NCBI GenBank assembly: GCA_035048485.1
Contig: CM068581.1
Coordinates: 7,887,430 to 7,951,429, forward strand
Source: Pteria penguin
Lineage: Eukaryota > Mollusca > Bivalvia > Pterioida > Pteriidae
DNA length: 64,000 nucleotides
Direction of reading: 5' to 3'
The notes beneath the pieces are model-generated. The model did no database searches, was not told the DNA's origin, and was given only the letters and a program-made list of their open reading frames with translations. Position 1 is the first letter of the stretch, and each line of letters begins with the position of its first letter. Made by a program: the position numbers and the translations under genes. Positions 46,767 through 58,009 of this stretch are shown here, one piece after another.

Positions 46767-49700
46767 GTAAGATGAAAGCAAATTCGATACAAATTATTAT
46801 TTATCTATGTAGTATCTAAAATGTAAATCTGTTTGAATAATGGTCAATTTATCACATCTTTTTTTCGTCGAAGTTCGAGTCTTTACTGTAATTCACAATG
46901 GAAAAGAACGTAGAGATAGGGAATAAACAAATCCCGATACATGTATAATGGATCACAATAGGGATGGGGAATGAACAAATCCCTATATGAGAGTCCACAG
47001 CAGGGATGGGAATGAACAAATCCCTATATGAGGGTCCACAGCAGGGATGGGAATGAACAAATCCCTATATGAGGATCCACAGTAGGGATAGGGAATGACC
47101 AAATCTCTATATGAGGGTCTACATGAGGGATAGGGAATGAACTAATCCCTATATTAAGAGTCTAAAGTAGGGATAGGAAATTGACAAATCGCAATATGAG
47201 GAGTCCACACAGTCGGGATAGGGAATGAACAAATCTCTATATAAGGGTCCAAAGTAGAGATAGGGAATGAACAAATCCCTATATGAGGAGTCCGAAGTAG
47301 GGATAGGAAATGAACAAATCCATATATGAGGAGTCCACAGTAGGGATAGGACATGAACAAACACCTCTATGAGGGTCCACAGTGGGAATGGGGAATGAAC
47401 AAATCCCTCTATGAAGGTCCACAGTAAGGAAAAGGAATGAACAAATCCCTCTATGAGGGTCCACATTAGGGATAGGAAATGAACAAATTCTTATATGAGG
47501 GTCCACAGTAAGGAAAAGGAATGAATAAATCCAAGTATGAGGAGTCCACAGAAATGATAGGGAATTAAAAAAATCCCTATATGAGGATTCCACAGTAGGG
47601 ATAAGAAATGAACAACCCCTACTTAAGGAGTCCACGGAAGGGATAGGGAATGAACAAATCCCTATATGAGGAATTCACAATAGGAAAAAGGAATGAACGA
47701 ATCCCTATATGAGGTTCCACGGTTAGGATAGGGAATGAACAAATCCCTATATGAGGAGTCCACAGTAGGGATAGGGAATGAACAAATCGCTGTACATGTA
47801 TGAGGAGTCCACAGAAGGGATAGGGAATAATTTAATCCCCATAATGGTTCATAGTAAGGACAGAGAGTTAACAAACCCCTATGCTTACGTAGAACCTGTA
47901 TCTGATGTAAAGTTTTCAGTCGGTGGTAACAGCATCATTTATGTATTAAAACAGGAAGGAATGCAAAATACTAAAGATTGAGATCTATATTAACATAATA
48001 ATGTTAAAAAATTCTTAAGTACTTACTCCTACCATCCGTTACTAGTATATCATGGAAAGAGCAAGATACAGAGTTTATAGCTACTACGTAATCAACTCGA
48101 TTAAGTTCAAAATCGTATTACACAAATCTCTTTTTAAAGAAAAATAGCAGCCTTTCTATTAACTATAGAACAAAAGAACCAGCAGATACGAATTTGAGAT
48201 AGTTTGTATTCAAATACCCTGTCTGCGATTTCTGTTATCATGTGTATTTGTTTATTAAAAAGAATATCAGTAACTATTCCATCATGACGACTTCAACAAA
48301 CGAAATCTCGAAATGGTATTTTTAAAACAATAACTCGACATAAAATTCTCGTAAGTAGCATGTTCATTGCAACATGTCAACAAAAATGATGTCAATAATT
48401 CTTGATTTTCATGGAAATGCGACTTTATAACGACGATTTATTTTAAAATTGACATTAGGGAAATCGCATAAATTTATCTTGACTTAAAGAAAATCAACTA
48501 AGCGTTTTATAGATGACAAGTTGCCCAAAAGAACTCGTTTAAGGGCAACTTAAAGGCGTTTACGGCAACTTTTCGACTTCATTACGTCATCAAGTTTTAT
48601 TAATCTCGGCAAGTCAATTTTATTTTTGTCATGATACCTACTTACAACACAACAACACCAGGCACCAAAACGTTTCCGTACGATATACTTTTTGACGACT
48701 TGACGCCAAACTTGTCACTTCAGCGACTTTCATAAGTCACGATGATCAAAGCAAATGATAATTGGGGCCGAGTTGAGGTGCACTCTCCATTGAAAGTGTG
48801 GTTAGCCATTTTGTTTAAATATCTTGTCTGAGACATGAAGCTGAGAGAGTAGTCGGGAAACGGAACGAAGTGGGAATGCGGGGAGGGAAGTGGGAAGGGT
48901 AGTGGTTTGGACCAGGGGCAAGTCATCAGGATGAAATGAGGGATGCTGAAATAAAAACCCACTTTCGCAAAAAAAAATCTTTCTTTTCTCATTACTACAT
49001 GTACATATAAAATATATATTAATTCCATGAAGGAATGCTCTGAAGAAAACTCTTCAGTATATATAAAATGGTCGTCAAAAAGAATATCAGTAAGTATGAC
49101 TTATTAGCATCCTGTCGACTTCAACAAAGTCAATAATTCGAGATTTTCAAACAAATGCGAGTTTGATAACTCGATTTCGAAGAGAAATTACGGAAACGTT
49201 TTGGTGCCTGGTGTTGTTGTGTTGTAAGTAGGTATCATAACAAAAATAAAATTGACTTGCTGAGATTAATAAAACTTGATGACGTAATGAAGTCGAAAAG
49301 TTGCCGTAAACTGTCCATAAACGAGTCGTTTTGGGCAACTTTTCATATATAAAACAGTTGATTATCTTTAAGGAAAGATAAGTTTTTGCGATTTCCTTCA
49401 TGTCATTTGAAGTGGCATTTCCATGAAAATCAAGAATTATTGACACCATTTTGTTGATATATTGGAATAAACATGCTGCTATTGAGAATTTTATGTCGAC
49501 TTGTTGTTTTAAAAATACATTTCGAGATTTCGTAAGCCAATTTCTCTTCGAAATCGAGTTATCAAACTCGCATTTGTATGAAAATCTCAAAATATTGACT
49601 TTGTTGAAGTCGACATGATGCGAAAAAGTAATACTTACTGATATTCTTTTTGACGACCATTATTTATATGCTGAATATCCTGTATAGATGTATTTCAAAA

Positions 49701-52700
49701 ATAGATATCTTCTCCAGAAACAATTATTTATTTCTTCATACTTGAGGGGACACATGTGATACTCAGGTATTAGCCAAATTACACATCAATTTTGGTGTTA
49801 AGTCTGGAGTTTTACTCTTATTATTTGAGTGTTTTCAATCTTATCATTTGTATAAGCCTTGCAAATATGTAGCGAAAAAGGGAGTCCCCCTTCTAAATCC
49901 ACCAATGTATATGCTAAGTATCCATTGCTTATTTTTCATGTGTGAAGTCCAGATCTGTGGTTATATGTTATTATGCAATCAAATGAACGGGTAATGAGTT
50001 CTGGTACTGTGGTACATTGTTGTTATGTGGTACATTGTTGTTATGTGGTACATTGTTGTTATGAGGTACACTGTTGTTATGTGGTACATTGTTGTTATGT
50101 GGTACATTGTTGTTATTAGGTACACTGTTGTTATGTAGTACATTGTTATGTGGTAAATTGTTATTATGAGGTACACTGTTATGTGGTACATTGTTGTTAT
50201 GTGGTACATTGTTGTTATTAGGTACACTGTTGTTATGTGGTACATTGTTATGTGGTACATTGTTATTATGAGGTACACTGTTATTATGTGGTACATTGTT
50301 GTTATGTGGTACATTGTTGTTATAAGGTACACTGTTGGTATGTGGTACATTGTTATGTGGTACATTGTTATTATGAGGTACGCTCCTTTTATGAGGTACA
50401 CTGTTGTTATGTGGTACACTGTTGTCATGTGGTATATTGTTATTATTATGTACACTGTTGTTATGTGATACTGTTGTTATGTGGTACATTGTTATTATGA
50501 GGTACACTGTTGTTATGTGGTATATTGTTGTTATGTGGTACATTGTTGTTATTTGGTACATTGTTTTTATGTGGTACACTGTTGTTATGTGGTACATTGT
50601 TATTATGAGGTACACTGTTGTCAATGTCATAGTCACTTGACTTTCGTAATTTACAAAGTAATATATTTTAACGATATTTCAGCAACAAAAGCAATTTCTC
50701 ATTTTCTATACTATTGTTCGTTGCATCTTTTATTCGTTGTTGTGGAGGCTTGGTTTAACAGATAACACTTGGAGTTTCTTATCATTTTTCTTGGATTTAA
50801 ATTCAAAACGCACCAAAACGTGTGGAGTATTGACAAGGCTTATATTAGGACATATAAGATTAAGATTTGGGTGTCTTAATGTTTATGTATGCTGGTGACA
50901 ACACCATGTAGTATCTGGAAGAAATGCCGGATTGACGCTGTTAATACTTTTATTTCTTTTTCTTACTTACTTACCTCAGTGACATTGTATCAGTTACTTT
51001 TGTATTCCTCACTGACAAATTATAATTTTCTGATTTAGAATGGTCCTGCGCAAGAAATTTTACGCGAGATCCGCAGGAAACAGTTACAAGCAAATATAAC
51101 TTGTGAAACATCTAGGAAAAGACTCGTATTTAATTCTGAAGATGCGGTAAGACTATTTATTTACTATGAGAAATTAGTGTAGTGCCTTCAAAAGCCGGTG
51201 CCAATATGTTTTGTTTGATTGAAATTGTATTTACCATTTTCAGCTCTTATCTCTCTAACTTAGTGACACCCTTTATGAATTTCTTCTTGTTCTTAGTTTA
51301 TTTTGTTGGGTTGAATTATGTGATTATTTAGATATTTTGCGTTCCATTATGTGATTTATTTAGATATTTTGCGTTCCATTATGTGCGGATGTAACACTCT
51401 TAGTTTTAGTCGACATTCATCTTATGTGTGAAGTGTTGACTGTTTTGTCTTCTACGTTCATGTTGTCTGGTTTCCTGAGGACCTTGAATTTCAACGGTAT
51501 TTGATACGTTGTGATGAATGTCAAGGTGTGTGGTACGTTGAGATGAATGTCAACCGTATGTGGTACGTTGTGATGAATGTCAACCGTATGTGGCACGTTG
51601 TGATGAATGTCAACCGTATGTGGTACGTTGTGATGAATGGCAAGGTATATGGTACGTTGTGATGAATTTCAAGGTATATGGTACGTTGTGATGAATGTCA
51701 AGTGTATGTGGTACTATGTGATGAATATCAACCGCATGTTATACGTTGTGATGAATGTCAACCGTATGTGATACGTTGTGATGAATGTTAAAGTATGTGG
51801 TACGTTGTGAGGAATGTCAAGGTATGTGGTATGTTGTGATGAACGACAAGGTATGCGATACGTTGTGATGAATGTCAACCGTATGTGATACGTTGTGATG
51901 AATGTCAAAGTATGTGGTACGTTGTGATGAATGTGAAAGTATATGGTACGTTGTGAGGAATGTCAATGTATGTGGTACGTTGTGATGAATGTCAACCGTA
52001 CGTGATACGTTTTGATTAATGTCAAAGTATATGGTACGTTGTGATGAATGCCAAGGTATGTGGTACGTTGTGATGAATGTCAAAGTATGAGGTACGTTGT
52101 GAGGAATGTCAAGGTATGTGAAACCTTGTGATGAATGTCAACCGTATGTGGTACGTTGTGATGAATGGCAAGGTGTGCGGTACATTGTGATGATTGTGTG
52201 ATGTCAACCATATGTGGTACGTTGTGATGAATGTCAAGTGTATGTGCTAAGTTCTGATGAATGACAAGGTATGTGGTACGTTGTGATGAGTGACAAGGTA
52301 TGTGATACGTTGTAATGAATGTCAAACGCATGTGATACGTTGTGATGAATGTCAAAGTATGTGGTAAGTTGTGATGAATGACACGGTATAAATTACGTTG
52401 TGAGGAACGCCAAGGTATGTGGTACATTGTGATGAATGTCAACCGCATGTGATACATTGTGATGAATGTCAACCGTATGTAATATGTTGTGATGAATGGC
52501 AAAGTATGTGTTACGCTGAGATGAATGTCAATGTATGTGGTATGTTGTGATGCATTTCAAGGTATGTAGTGCGTTTTGATTAATGTCAAAGTATATGGTA
52601 CGTTGTGATGAATGCCAAGGTATGTGGTACGTTGTGATGAATGTCAAAGTATGAGGTACGTTGTGAGGAATTGCAAGGTATGTGATACGTTGTGATGAAT

Positions 52701-54068
52701 GTCAACCGAATGTGATACGTTGTGATGAATGTCAAAATATGTGATACGTTGTGATGAATGCCAAGGTATGTGGTACGTTGTGATGAATGTCAACCGTATG
52801 TGGTACGTTGTGATGAATGTCAAGGTGTGCGGTACGTTGTGATGAATGTCAAAAAACGCATGTGATACGTTGTGATGAATGTCAACCATATGTGATACAT
52901 TGTGATGAATGTCAAAGTGTGCGGTACGTTGTGATGAATGTCAAACGCATGTGATACGTTGTGATGAATGTCAACCATATGTGATACGTTGTGATGAATG
53001 TCAAGGTGTGCAGTACGTTGTGATGAATGTCACCCATATGTGATACGTTGTGATGAATGTCAAGGTGTGCGGTACGTTGTGATGAATGTCAACCGTATGT
53101 GATACATTGTGATGAATGTCAAAGTGTGCGGTACGTTGTGATGAATGTCAAAAAACGCATGTGATACGTTGTGATGAATGTCAACCATATGTGATACATT
53201 GTGATGAATGTCAAAGTGTGCGGTACGTTGTGATGAATGTCAAACGCATGTGATACGTTGTGATGAATGTCAACCATATGTGATACGTTGTGATGAATGT
53301 CAAGGTGTGCGGTACGTTGTGATGAATGTCAACCGTATGTGGTACGTTGTGATAGCAACCGTATGTGATACGTTGTGATGAATGTCAAGGTATGTGGTAT
53401 GTTGTGATGCATTTTAAGGTATGAAGTGCGTTGTAATGAATGTTAACCGTATGTGGTACGTTGTGATGAATGTCAGGCGTATGTGATATGTTATGATGAA
53501 TGACAAGGTATGTGGTACGTTATGATGAATGACAAGGTATGTGGTACGTTGTGATGAATGTCAGGCGTATCTGATATGTTGTGAGTAATGGCAAGTTATG
53601 TGGTACGTTGTGATGAATAACAACGTATGTGGTATGCTGTGATGAATCTCAAGGTGTGTGGTACGTTGTGATGAATGTCAAGTGTATGTGGAACGTTGTG
53701 ATGAATTTCAAGGTATGTGGTACGTTGTAATAAAGGAATTTAGTCTCTGCAACAGTACTTATACTGAATTCTTAATCTCACTCGTTGTACCTTTAGATAT
53801 GTCTTGAATAGTATGATTTACACTTAACTATAGAATATGACATACTAGTTCAACGACGATATTTTGATTTGTCTGAACCCTTCAAACTCAATACAAAGTC
53901 TTCATCCCCTACATTTGATTTACATGTATACCAAAAATGTCCATCAACAAATATGCAGGTGCTATTATATTGTTATCTTTTTAGTCCTATGAGGGAAAAG
54001 AGAAGGTGTACTTTGAAAAAGAAGGTCAACCATCAGCTAATCCAGAAGATGAACAACAACGCGACTGA
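46611..54068 (+). CDS. Unrecognised small protein, 115 codons in three exons
   Basis: Exons 46611-46766, 51039-51146 and 53985-54068, all in phase 0 with GT-AG borders. The ATG has A at -3 and an in-frame TAG nine bases upstream, which fixes the start. The protein begins MRRHRIIRRRRTSEENVG, a strongly basic stretch that could be a nuclear localisation signal. The middle has a Lys/Arg- and Gln-rich predicted helix (PAQEILREIRRKQLQANI) followed by SRKRLVFNSED, and the acidic C terminus ends EDEEQ-like and RD. RKRLVF fits the loose cyclin-docking pattern, but such short motifs occur by chance. I do not recognise the family. Both introns are several kilobases of minisatellite and MITE sequence. 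An AATAAA lies at 54242. Conserved frame over three well-bordered exons makes a real gene likely. Confidence 0.65.
46905..47890. repeat. About 43-bp minisatellite (about 22 copies) in intron 1 of the small gene
   Basis: Unit key: GGGATAGGGAATGAACAAAT, CCCTATATGAGGAGTCCACA. Unit length varies by a few bases; copies are moderately diverged. Confidence 0.92.
48255..48705 (-). mobile_element. MITE copy 1 (inverted relative to copy 2)
   Basis: From AAAAAGAATATCAGTAACTA to TATACTTTTTGACGAC. It matches the reverse complement of 49195-49650 over nearly its whole length, with one end segment missing on each side. In intron 1 of the small gene. Confidence 0.75.
49058..49664 (+). mobile_element. MITE copy 2, with terminal inverted repeats
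   Basis: Left end AATGGTCGTCAAAAAGAATA and right end TATTCTTTTTGACGACCATT are perfect inverted repeats; homology of the arms goes on for about 125 bp (GTCGACTTCAACAAAGTCAA, AACTCGATTTCGAAGAGAAA). About 600 bp, non-coding. The apparent 147-codon frame on the minus strand is chance. Confidence 0.85.
50005..50628. repeat. 18/15-bp minisatellite in intron 1 of the small gene
   Basis: Unit key: TACATTGTTGTTATGTGG, with a 15-bp form (TACATTGTTATGTGG) and a TACACTG variant. All lengths are multiples of three, giving false frames up to 221 codons on both strands. Confidence 0.95.
51039..51146 (+). CDS. Small unknown gene, exon 2
   Basis: 36 codons between TCTGATTTAG and GTAAGA. Encodes a charged helix-like segment and the RKRLVF motif. 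Phase 0 at both ends. Confidence 0.65.
51495..53735. repeat. 30-bp minisatellite (about 75 copies) in intron 2 of the small gene
   Basis: Unit key: GTACGTTGTGATGAATGTCA, then A(A/C)(G/C)GTATGTG. The longest array in the window (2.2 kb). A second-order block recurs: the stretch with AAAAAACGCATGTGATACGT appears at about 52851 and 53149 with the same following units. Confidence 0.95.
53985..54068 (+). CDS. Small unknown gene, exon 3 with stop
   Basis: Begins after TATCTTTTTAG and encodes SYEGKEKVYFEKEGQPSANP, then an acidic tail and TGA at 54066-54068. The acceptor is strong and the phase agrees with exon 2. Confidence 0.6.
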   Translation, partial: SYEGKEKVYFEKEGQPSANPEDEQQRD

Positions 54069-54241
54069 TTGTAAAAGTTTCAAGCAAATGTGTTTTACTT
54101 CGCCCATATAGACAGCCATTGATTATATATGTTGGATTATGCCGTGAATATCCAAGCAAGTGTATATTTTTTATAGGTAGCACTGCACAGTTTCGGATTA
54201 TGAACATCGATTTTATTATTTGTGTATTGGTTCATACATAA

Positions 54242-54247
54242 AATAAA
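54242..54247 (+). promoter_or_regulatory. Candidate poly(A) signal of the small unknown gene
   Basis: AATAAA about 175 bp after the stop codon, in AT-rich 3' sequence just before a 43-bp minisatellite begins. Confidence 0.45.
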
Positions 54248-54419
54248 TCAATGTTATTTTAGTCAAACTGTATTTTAAACGGTGTGCATTAACTACAAGT
54301 TTCAAAATTTACCACATTTTTGGGGGTTGCCGGGGTAAGGAGGTGAAGGTAAAATGATTTTACAGATTCTTGTGTGTCTTATGCAAAACCACAACTCAAA
54401 ATTTTATTCGGAGATACAT

Positions 54420-55655
54420 CTTGTCCAATATATTCCACAACTATAATCTCTACTCCAATGTATTCCAGAACTGTCTTTCTAGACTAAAATATCTACTCCA
54501 ATATGTATCAATTGCCTATCTTTCTAGACTTAATATGTCTGTTTTATTGTATTCCAGAACTGTCTTTCTAGACTATAATGTCTATTCCGATGTATTCCAG
54601 AACTGTCTTCCTAGATTTTACATGTCTATTTTAACGTATCTCAGAACTGTTTTTAGACTATAATATCTATTCCAACCAATTCCAGAACTATCTTTGTCGA
54701 ATATTATTTCTACTCCAATGTATTACAGAATGTCTTTCTAGACTCTACACGTCTACTCCAACGTATTCCAGAACTATAGAATCTATATGTCTACCCTAAT
54801 GTTATCTAGAACTATCTTTCTAGACTATAACTCCGATGTAATCCAGAACTGACTTTCTAGACTTTACAAGTCTACTTTAATATGCTCCAGAACTGTCTTT
54901 TTGAACTATGATATCTATCTAACCTATTCCAGAACTGTCTTTCTTGTCGAATATTATTTCTATTCCAAAACTGTCTTTCTAGACCATAAGGTCCACTGCG
55001 TTCCAGAACTGTCCCTTTAGATCCTACATGTCTACTCTCATGTATTCCACAACTGTCTTTCTAGCCTGTAATGTCTACTCCAAGGTACTACAGAACTGCC
55101 CCTCTAAACCCTACATGTCTACTCTAATATATTCCAGAATAGTCTTTATAGAATCTACATGTCTAAGGTAATGTATTCTAGACCATAGACCATAATGTCT
55201 ACTCCAATGTATTAAACTACTGTCTTTCTAGACATATCTACTTCCATGCATTGCAGAATGGTCTTTTTAGAATCTATAAGTCTACTCTAATGTATTCCAG
55301 AACTTGTCTTTCTAGACTATAATGTCTACTCAAATGTATTCTAGACTAGCACCTGTCATTTTAGATTATTACATATCTACTCTAACGTGTTCCAGAACTG
55401 TCCTTCTAGACTATAGATGTCTACTCAAATGTATTGCAGGACTGCCGCCTCTCCAGACTGTATACATCTGCTCAAATGTATTGCAGAAGTCTTCCTAGAC
55501 TCTACATGTTTACTCAATTGTAGTCTAGAAACTGTCTTTCTATACTATAATATCTACTCCAATATATTCCAGAACTGTCTTTCCGCAATCAAGATGTCTG
55601 TCTTTCCAGATTTTACATGTCTGCTCCAACATATTCTAGAAACTGTTTTCTAAAT
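54420..55655. repeat. About 43-bp degenerate minisatellite after the small gene
   Basis: Unit key: TATTCCAGAACTGTCTTTCT, AGACTATAATGTCTACTCCA. Strongly diverged copies with indels, so an old array. Between the two convergent genes. Confidence 0.85.
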
Positions 55656-55689
55656 TATACACGTCTACTACTCCAATACATTTCACAAA

Positions 55690-56272
55690 TGCTTTTTCCA
55701 CATGACCTGGAGATCATCAAAATGACAGTAATTCTTGTATTGGATCCTTCTATAGACTTGTACTTGAACTTTGCATGCTGACTAACAGGGCGGTAGGAAC
55801 TATATGTCTGGCCTTGTTGAAGCTTTTTTTCAGGAGAGACACGGTCCTGAACTTCGTCCACTCCGACTGTTAGTAGGGTCTCCTACAGATCAAGAGTCCG
55901 AGCTCGCCTCCAAATCGACAAAGCACGGTTTACTCATGTTGATGCCAATTTATATATTTTTGATGTCCTGGTTTTACTTTGCATTACTATACGTGTTTAT
56001 ATTTTCATGACCTCTCACTTTAAGAAACTTGTTGATCCTTGATCTCTGTATGGAAAATTATTTATAGATTTTCAAATGTGTGTCATTTCATTATACTGCT
56101 TTTGCACTGCAAACGGTTCCAAACTTAAAGGAACTGCCTTTTAGAGTTGAGTTTTGTGTTCAGTTAACGATAACGCAAGTTAATTGTAAATGGGACATTT
56201 TCTAGAAATAAATTGTTTGTGAATTATCATTGCGTTCATGAGTGATATGGCCCATTTGGACCTCTTGTATAT
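55690..56272 (+). mobile_element. Reverse-transcriptase retroelement tail (same family as 13540-14990) with a family B right end
   Basis: Plus strand, 55725-56010: (KM)TVILVLDPSIDLYLNF, LTNRAVGTICLALLKL (frame break near 55785), FFQERHGPELRPLRLLVGSP, TDQESELASKSTKHG, LLMLMPIYIFL. These correspond one to one with pieces of the minus-strand copy at 14250-13940. At 56237-56270 it ends in GATATGGCCCATTTGGACCTCTTGT, a family B right end. Confidence 0.65.
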
Positions 56273-57140
56273 ATGGTGTGACTGTTCATTCCTTCTTACT
56301 GACATCCCTGGCTATATATAATGACAGTTCATTCCTTATTACTGACATCCCTGGCCATATATAGTGACAGTTCATTCCTTATTACTGACATCCCTGGCTA
56401 TATATAGTGACAGTTCATTCCTTATTACAGACATCCCTGGCTATATATAGTGACAGTTCATTCCTTATTACTGACATCCCTGGCTATACATAGTGACAGT
56501 TCATTCATTACTACTGACATCCCTGGCTATATATAGTGACAGTTCATTCCTTACTACTGACATCCCTGGCTATATATAATGACAGTTCATTCCTTATTAC
56601 TGACATCCCTGGCTATATATAGTGACAGTTTTTCTTTACTGCTGACATCCTTATTACTGACATCCCTGGCTATATATAGTGACAGTTCATTCCTTATCAC
56701 AGACATCCCTGGCTATATATAGTGACAGTTCATTCCTTATTACTGACATCCCTGGCTATACATAGTGACAGTTCATTCCTTACTACTGACATCCCTGGCT
56801 ATATATAGTGACAGTTCTTTCTTTACTGCTGACATCCCTGGCTATATATAATGACAGCTCATTCCTTATTACTGACATCCCTGGCTATATATAGTGACAG
56901 TTCATTCCTTATTACTGACATCCCTGGCTATATATAATGACAGCTCATTCCTTATTACTGACATCCCTGGCTATATATAGTGACAGTTCATTCCTTACTA
57001 CTGACATCTCTGGATATATATAGTGACAGTTCATTCCTTACTACTGACATCCCTGGCTATATATAGTGACAGTTCATTCCTTATCACTGACATCCCTGGC
57101 TATATCTAGTGACAGTTCATTTCTTATTACTAACAGTGAA
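56273..57140. repeat. 43-bp minisatellite (about 20 copies)
   Basis: Unit key: TATATATAGTGACAGTTCAT, TCCTTATTACTGACATCCCT, GGC. Well conserved between copies. Begins at once after the family B end and lies downstream of CEP290. Confidence 0.95.
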
Positions 57141-57320
57141 ATATCAAATGGAACACTGAGCAATAAACAAAATAACAGTAATCTATTCCTAGAACAAGAA
57201 GCCACAGAAAGTTGCAACTACGTAAATGACTATTAGTAAAGATTGAATACATTATTATTCTGTCTATGTATGTATGGTGTATGTACGAAAATAGAATGAA
57301 TGTAAAATTGTGATTAAAAC

Positions 57321-57326
57321 TTTATT
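57321..57326 (-). promoter_or_regulatory. CEP290: Candidate poly(A) signal of CEP290
   Basis: AATAAA on the minus strand, about 550 bp after the stop. The sequence between is AT-rich with no coding signal and reads as a 3' UTR. Confidence 0.35.
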
Positions 57327-57874
57327 CATGGTCACAAAGAAGGTCAACACAAAAGCTGATTTTACAGGGTTTTAATCTATTTCATAATTCATAGACATCA
57401 AATTGTTTGATGTAAATAAATGTACAATTTGTATGGAAATGATATTCTTTTAATAAAACTTCTAATTAAGTATATGTACTAATGCTAATAAATAAAGTGA
57501 AATGTTTACATCTTCACATCACATATACACCTGTACAAAAGTACACTAGTTTTCATGGTATGTAATATAAAGGAAAAGGACGGAAACTTGAATTTTAAGC
57601 TAAATCTATGGGTACTATATAAATACAACCATGGTAAGGTAACGACTGATGTATCTACTGAAAACAGTGTATTAATCTACAAGCCTTTTATATATAATGC
57701 AAAAATACATGTATCTACAAGTATCCTTATATATCACTAGGTTTTCTGGTATCATGTTGATATATTATAATAGACTAAACCTGTAGACCACATGGCTGTT
57801 TTGCTGTTTGTGTTCTGGATCATGATCACTACATATATACCAGTACTGTAGTTTTCTCTCAAAGATAAGGTTAA

Positions 57875-58009
57875 TCATCTTTGTTCTCCCAATTGCTGTA
57901 GTCTCTCTTCATAAAGAATGTTCTTTTCTAGTGCTTGTTTATAATTATATTTCAAGTCTTCAATTTCATCGAAGAAATCTGGGCCAAAGTTTTTCAATTC
58001 TTTTTTCAA
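57875..58009 (-). CDS. CEP290: CEP290 terminal exon and stop
   Basis: Acceptor TTTTTACAG. Encodes LKKELKNFGPDFFDEIEDLK, YNYKQALEKNILYEERLQQL and GEQR, then TGA (complement of 57875-57877). The FFDEIEDLKYNYK block is the family's C-terminal signature. Confidence 0.93.
   Translation of the reverse strand: MKKELKNFGPDFFDEIEDLKYNYKQALEKNILYEERLQQLGEQR

Noticed and set aside
49147..49590. 147-codon protein on the minus strand
   Set aside because: Lies wholly in an inverted-repeat MITE; the matching copy at 48.3-48.7 kb does not keep the frame.
49971..50765. 221-codon and other frames on both strands
   Set aside because: 18/15-bp minisatellite; no start context, splice sites or non-repeat protein sequence.
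51495..53735. Centromeric satellite
   Set aside because: Only 2.2 kb, between coding exons of one gene; a local minisatellite.
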